DNA from: an uncultured Lachnospiraceae bacterium
GTDB lineage: Bacteria; Bacillota; Clostridia; Lachnospirales; Lachnospiraceae
Assembly: GCA_910579505.1 (NCBI GenBank)
Contig: CAJTTZ010000006.1
Coordinates: forward strand, 1 to 64,000
DNA: 64,000 bases
Reading direction: 5' to 3'
The first letter of the stretch is position 1, and the number at the start of each line of letters is the position of its first letter. Shown in pieces: positions 60,111 through 64,000 of this stretch. The notes under the pieces were generated by a model. The model ran no database searches, had not been told where the DNA came from, and saw only the letters and a list, made by a program, of their open reading frames with translations. The translations under genes were made by a program, and so were the position numbers.

Positions 60111-61451
60111 CTATTTGGCTAAGTTTGCAAACTTGGTATAATCAGGCAGCCAGACCAGTTCCACGGTGCCGATGGGGCCGTTTCTCTGCTTCGCTATGAT
60201 GATCTCGGCGATGCCTTTCCGCTCCGTATCCTTATTGTAATAATCGTCTCGGTATATGAACATCACCACGTCGGCGTCCTGCTCGATGGCGCCGGACTCA
60301 CGCAGGTCGGAAAGCATGGGCCTGTGATCGGGTCTCTGCTCCACCGCGCGGGAAAGCTGCGAGAGCGCCACCACGGGCACATGCAGTTCCCGGGCAAGCG
60401 CCTTCAGCGAGCGGGAGATATCGGAGATTTCCTGCTGTCTGGAATCCGTGGAACGCCCGCTCCCCGACATCAGCTGCAGATAGTCAATAATGACCATTTC
60501 CAAATTATGTTCAAGCTTATATTTGCGGCACTTGGAGCGAAGCTCCGAAATGCTGATACCCGGCGTATCGTCTATGATAAGATTGGATTTACCGATCTGC
60601 GCCGCACTCTCGATCAGCTTCTCCCACTCCGCGTCCGACAGGTTGCCTGTCCGCAAATGTTGGGAATCCACCCGCGACTCCATGGAAAACAGACGGTTCA
60701 CCAGCTGCTCCTTGGACATTTCCAGACTGAATATCGCTACCGTTTTGTTCTGCTTGAATGCTACATATTGAGCCACATTAAGGACAAACGCCGTCTTTCC
60801 CATGGAAGGTCTGGCCGCCACCAGAATCAGGTCCGAGGGCTGCAATCCTGCCGTCCTATAATCCAGGTCCAGAAAGCCCGTAGCCACCCCCGTCACATTT
60901 CCCTTATTGTGGGAAGCGCGCTCGATGTTTTCCATGGCATTCATTACAATCTGCCGGATGGGAACAAACTCCGCCGCACCCCGTCTCTGGACCAGATCGA
61001 ACACGCGCTTTTCGGTGTCCTCCAGAATGGTGTCCAGGCTTTCCTTTCCCACATAGCAGTCGTTGGCAATCTCTTCATTCAGGCGGATCAGTCGTCTGAG
61101 CACCGCTTTGTCTGCGACAATACCCGCATAGTACTTTACATTTGCCGAGGTTGGTACAGCCGTGATCAGGTCCCTGATAAATTCTGGGCTGCTGACTTCC
61201 GAAGGTACATCCTTCTCGCGCAGCCTGTCCTGCAAGGTTACCAGATCCACGGGTTTCCCCTCGTCGTTCAGCTCCACCATTGTGTCAAACAGAACACCGT
61301 ACTGCTTATTATAAAAATCCTCCCCCGACACGATCTCAGAGGCTGTCACAATGGCCTCCCTGTCCATAATCATGGAACCGACGACGGACTGCTCCGCCTC
61401 CATGCTGTGGGGCAATACTCTCTTTAATATTGCTTCCTCCGGCAAAATCAT
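60111..61451 (-). CDS. dnaB: Replicative DNA helicase DnaB
   Basis: 446 residues from ATG 61451. N-terminal primase-interacting domain (about 20-120) and RecA-like motor with P-loop ARPSMGKTAFVLN and DYLQLMSG. The ATG is only 1 nt after GGAGG; the TTG two codons in (61445) has ideal spacing and gives MPEEAILKRVLPH..., so the true start is probably TTG. It is expected to be loaded by the DnaC-like protein at 26801. Confidence 0.95.
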   Translation of the reverse strand: MILPEEAILKRVLPHSMEAEQSVVGSMIMDREAIVTASEIVSGEDFYNKQYGVLFDTMVELNDEGKPVDLVTLQDRLREKDVPSEVSSPEFIRDLITAVPTSANVKYYAGIVADKAVLRRLIRLNEEIANDCYVGKESLDTILEDTEKRVFDLVQRRGAAEFVPIRQIVMNAMENIERASHNKGNVTGVATGFLDLDYRTAGLQPSDLILVAARPSMGKTAFVLNVAQYVAFKQNKTVAIFSLEMSKEQLVNRLFSMESRVDSQHLRTGNLSDAEWEKLIESAAQIGKSNLIIDDTPGISISELRSKCRKYKLEHNLEMVIIDYLQLMSGSGRSTDSRQQEISDISRSLKALARELHVPVVALSQLSRAVEQRPDHRPMLSDLRESGAIEQDADVVMFIYRDDYYNKDTERKGIAEIIIAKQRNGPIGTVELVWLPDYTKFANLAK

Positions 61452-61547
61452 ACCTCCTGACGCTGTGCATATCCTTCCGCATTTCATGCGTCACAAAAAA
61501 TGCCCGTTATCCCGAGCGCTGCAAGGGACCGCCCGTCTGCAGCATTC

Positions 61548-61994
61548 TCAGGCTTCCGTCACCTTCACCTTGAGCTTTCCCGTCACCTTCGGATGCAGTT
61601 TCACGCCAACCTCATAAACGCCAAGCGCCTTGATCGGCTCGGAAAGCTGAATCTTCTTTTTGTCCAGTTCCAGGCCGCACTGCTCTTTTGCCGCCTGTGC
61701 AATCTCTTTTGAGGAAACCGAGCCAAATGCCTTGCCGCCCTCGCCGGATTTCATTTTCAGAATGACTTCCTTTGTCTCAAGCACCCCAGCAAGTTCCTTC
61801 GCCGCCTCAAGCTGTTCCTTCGCTATTTTATCCGCGTTTGCCTTCTGCAGCTTTAAGTCGTTTTTATTTTTGGCGTTCGCTTCCACGCCAAGCTTCTTCG
61901 GCAGCACGAAATTTCTTGCATAGCCGTCGCTGACATCGACAATATCGCCCTTTTTCCCGAGTGTTTTCACATCTTCCAATAATATAATCTGCAT
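61548..61994 (-). CDS. rplI: Ribosomal protein L9
   Basis: 148 residues, MQIILLEDVKTLGKKGD...GYARNFVLP..., with the long connecting helix and C-terminal RNA-binding domain. ATG 61994 has AAAGGAAA upstream. The gdpP-rplI-dnaB order is typical of Firmicutes. Confidence 0.97.
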   Translation of the reverse strand: MQIILLEDVKTLGKKGDIVDVSDGYARNFVLPKKLGVEANAKNKNDLKLQKANADKIAKEQLEAAKELAGVLETKEVILKMKSGEGGKAFGSVSSKEIAQAAKEQCGLELDKKKIQLSEPIKALGVYEVGVKLHPKVTGKLKVKVTEA

Positions 61995-62096
61995 AATCTT
62001 TCGTTTCCTTTCCTGTATTTCGCGGACACGCCGCCATACGGTTTTCGGCTCCATCCCGATCTCTTTTATCGTACTTTCAGGCGTATTGCCGCATAT

Positions 62097-64000
62097 TTAA
62101 TCCGCAGAGAGTTCCCCTTCCGCTATCATGGCATCCAGTGTCCTCTTAATACTCTCAATGCCTTCCTCGATGGTTCCATTCTCAAGCTGCGCCCCGGCTA
62201 TGTTCAGATGACCGCCGCCGCCCATCCTCTCCATAATAACCTGTACGTTGACCTCGTCGATTGAGCGCGCACTGATATATATAATTCCATTATATCTGGT
62301 AAGAATGAAGCTGGCCCGGATTCCCTTGATATTGAGCAGTTCGTTAGCCGCCTGCGCGCCCACAACAGTAGGACTCGCCACATCCTCTCCCGTGCAGACG
62401 GATATGGCATAAAACCGTCTATAAATCTCCGCCTGGCTGACTGCATCCGCCTTCGCTTTATATTCAGCCGCATCGTCCCGGAACAGTTTTCTGACGCGTG
62501 TCACGTCTGCGCCGTTTCTGCGAAGGAATGCCGCCGCCTCGAAGGTTCTGACACCTGTCTTCGTCATAAAGTTGTTGGTGTCTATCATGATACCTGAATA
62601 CATGCAGTCCGCTTCCTCGGACCGAAGCCTTAAATCGTCGCTGATATATTGCAGGATTTCCGATACCATCTCACATGCCGAGGATGCGTACGCCTCTATA
62701 TAGGAAAGCGTCGCGTTCTCGATAATTTCCGTGCCCTGTCTGTGATGGTCCAGCACCACAATAGATTTACAGCGCTTCAAAAGCTCAGGGCACTCCGTAA
62801 TACTCGGTTTATTTACATCTACCACCACAAGCACCGCATTGTTGCCGACCATCTCAAGCGCAAGCTGGCTGTTAATAATCATATCTTCCGCGTAGTCGTC
62901 ATTGTCCCGGAACATTTCCACCATAGGCTGCATGGAAGAAGTCACATCGTTTAAGACAATATGCGCCTTTTTATCCAACGCCTCTGCAATGCGGTAGATT
63001 CCGACCGACGCGCCGAAACTGTCCACATCGCCCATACGGTGGCCCATGACATAGACCTCGTCCTTGACGGAAATAATTTCCCGCAGGGCGTGAGCCTTTA
63101 CCCTCGCCTTGACACGGGTGCTCTTTTCCATCTGCTGGCTCTTGCCGCCGTAATAAATTACATTTTCCGGCACCTTTACCACCGCCTGGTCACCGCCGCG
63201 GCCCAGCGCGATGTCTATGGCATTTCTCGCAAACTCATAATTCTGCGCGTAGGACAGGCCGTTCAAACCCATACCGATACTGATGGTTACTGCCATTTCA
63301 TTTCCGATATTGACCGTCTTTACATCCTCCAAAATGTCAAATCGACTCTCCTGCAAATGGGTCGCCGCTTCCTTGCGCATGATTACCAGATACTTGTCCT
63401 TCTCAAGCTTCTTGCAGATGCCGTCCAGTGCTGCAATATATTTATTTACCTTTCTGTCAATCAGCGCAATCAGCAGGGAACGCCGTACTTCTTCCACGCT
63501 CTCCAGCGCCTCCTCGTAGTTGTCCAGGTAGATAAGCGCCACTGCGAGGGACTGGTCGTCCACTTCCTTCAAGGCGATCTGCAGGGCTGTTTCATCAAAC
63601 AGGTAGAGGGCGATCAGATAACCCTCATAGCCCTTCGCCTCAATAATATCGCTGTTTTCCGCCATCTCTTTTAAGGATATCTTTTTCAGCTTCGCCACAT
63701 AATTTCCGTTCTCGTATTCCACCCGGCATTCGATGTCATTTTCTGTTTCCCTTCCCGGAAGGTTGTCCTTCGTAATCGTAGGAAAAAGGGTAGTTACCGA
63801 CTTCCGATAGCCCTTCTCCTGATGTGTAAGCCGCTCAAAGGCAATATTTGTCCAAATGATTTTCCCCGCATCATCCAAAAGGGCATGCGGCAGCTCCAGA
63901 TCCCTCAAAAGCCTTCTCTGGATCTGGCCATACTGGGTCGCAAAACTGATCAGCTCATTCATAATGACCGGCTTGTTATACAGCATCATGGACAGCACGA
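62097..64000 (-). CDS. gdpP: GdpP-like c-di-AMP phosphodiesterase, 5' end outside window
   Basis: About 634 residues are visible; the membrane helices of the family lie beyond the edge. A PAS-like domain is followed by a degenerate GGDEF domain (no GGDEF signature seen), then DHH (GHRMGDVDSFGA, VDVN, LDHHRQG) and DHHA1 (GGGHLNIAGA). The family hydrolyses the essential messenger c-di-AMP. It precedes rplI and dnaB. Confidence 0.9.
   Translation of the reverse strand, partial: VLSMMLYNKPVIMNELISFATQYGQIQRRLLRDLELPHALLDDAGKIIWTNIAFERLTHQEKGYRKSVTTLFPTITKDNLPGRETENDIECRVEYENGNYVAKLKKISLKEMAENSDIIEAKGYEGYLIALYLFDETALQIALKEVDDQSLAVALIYLDNYEEALESVEEVRRSLLIALIDRKVNKYIAALDGICKKLEKDKYLVIMRKEAATHLQESRFDILEDVKTVNIGNEMAVTISIGMGLNGLSYAQNYEFARNAIDIALGRGGDQAVVKVPENVIYYGGKSQQMEKSTRVKARVKAHALREIISVKDEVYVMGHRMGDVDSFGASVGIYRIAEALDKKAHIVLNDVTSSMQPMVEMFRDNDDYAEDMIINSQLALEMVGNNAVLVVVDVNKPSITECPELLKRCKSIVVLDHHRQGTEIIENATLSYIEAYASSACEMVSEILQYISDDLRLRSEEADCMYSGIMIDTNNFMTKTGVRTFEAAAFLRRNGADVTRVRKLFRDDAAEYKAKADAVSQAEIYRRFYAISVCTGEDVASPTVVGAQAANELLNIKGIRASFILTRYNGIIYISARSIDEVNVQVIMERMGGGGHLNIAGAQLENGTIEEGIESIKRTLDAMIAEGELSAD

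Overview
The window looks like chromosomal backbone of a sporulating, anaerobic Firmicute of the Clostridia, most likely Lachnospiraceae. The grounds are spoVG, a CwlD-like amidase, a SleB-type cell-wall hydrolase, paired glgC/glgD, an oxygen-sensitive pyruvate formate-lyase (PFL) locus, a Na+-type ATP synthase c subunit, mecA, and two-domain DnaD plus DnaC-like loader genes. The family assignment is an inference from gene content and order. I saw no rRNA, tRNA, CRISPR array, transposase or prophage.

Layout. 1-350 holds a (CTTG)n microsatellite at the left edge and a promoter. 351-2724 (+) encodes a nitroreductase, a beta-carbonic anhydrase and an AEC permease. 2794-6503 (-) is a cell-wall unit: alpha/beta hydrolase, membrane-anchored MurF-like ligase, Ddl. 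6753-9469 (-) has a 33-residue Tyr-rich ORF, a charged coiled-coil protein and an AgrC/LytTR two-component pair. 9763-15536 (-) has a PfkB sugar kinase, a GGDEF protein, a GH13 glucosidase and an ECF sigma operon with its own predicted promoter. 15725-16437 (+) is a RelB-like/PIN toxin-antitoxin pair. 16523-23744 (-) has mfd-pth, spoVG and glgC-glgD. 24040-28971 (+) has murC, then dnaD-dnaC-like-prs, with a cluster of DnaA-box-like 9-mers between murC and dnaD. 29194-30370 (+) has an HTH regulator with a 30-bp-phased operator array, and queT behind a riboswitch-like leader. 30415-36112 (-) has a HAD phosphatase, a large surface protein and a chemoreceptor. 36209-43518 (-) is a complete ten-gene ATP synthase operon. 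43695-51590 is housekeeping, cell-wall and MecA genes, plus a candidate structured RNA at about 50153-50281. 51959-55732 (+) is the PFL locus. 55829-64000 has a hybrid kinase, an 8Fe-8S ferredoxin, a MerR regulator, dnaB, rplI and a GdpP-like phosphodiesterase cut by the window edge.

Most striking locus. PFL is encoded in two pieces. A 679-residue protein carries the Cys-Cys active site but stops before the glycyl-radical domain. An 80-residue protein supplies that domain with its RVSGYAV radical motif. The two sum to 759 residues, about one intact PFL. Between them lie a 70-residue ORF resembling the start of the radical domain but with a CxxC...C motif in place of the radical site, and a palindromic element flanked by a 13-bp direct repeat that looks like an insertion. 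A further 62-residue ORF precedes pflA. All pieces have their own ribosome-binding sites, so this looks like a stable split enzyme and not a sequencing frameshift.
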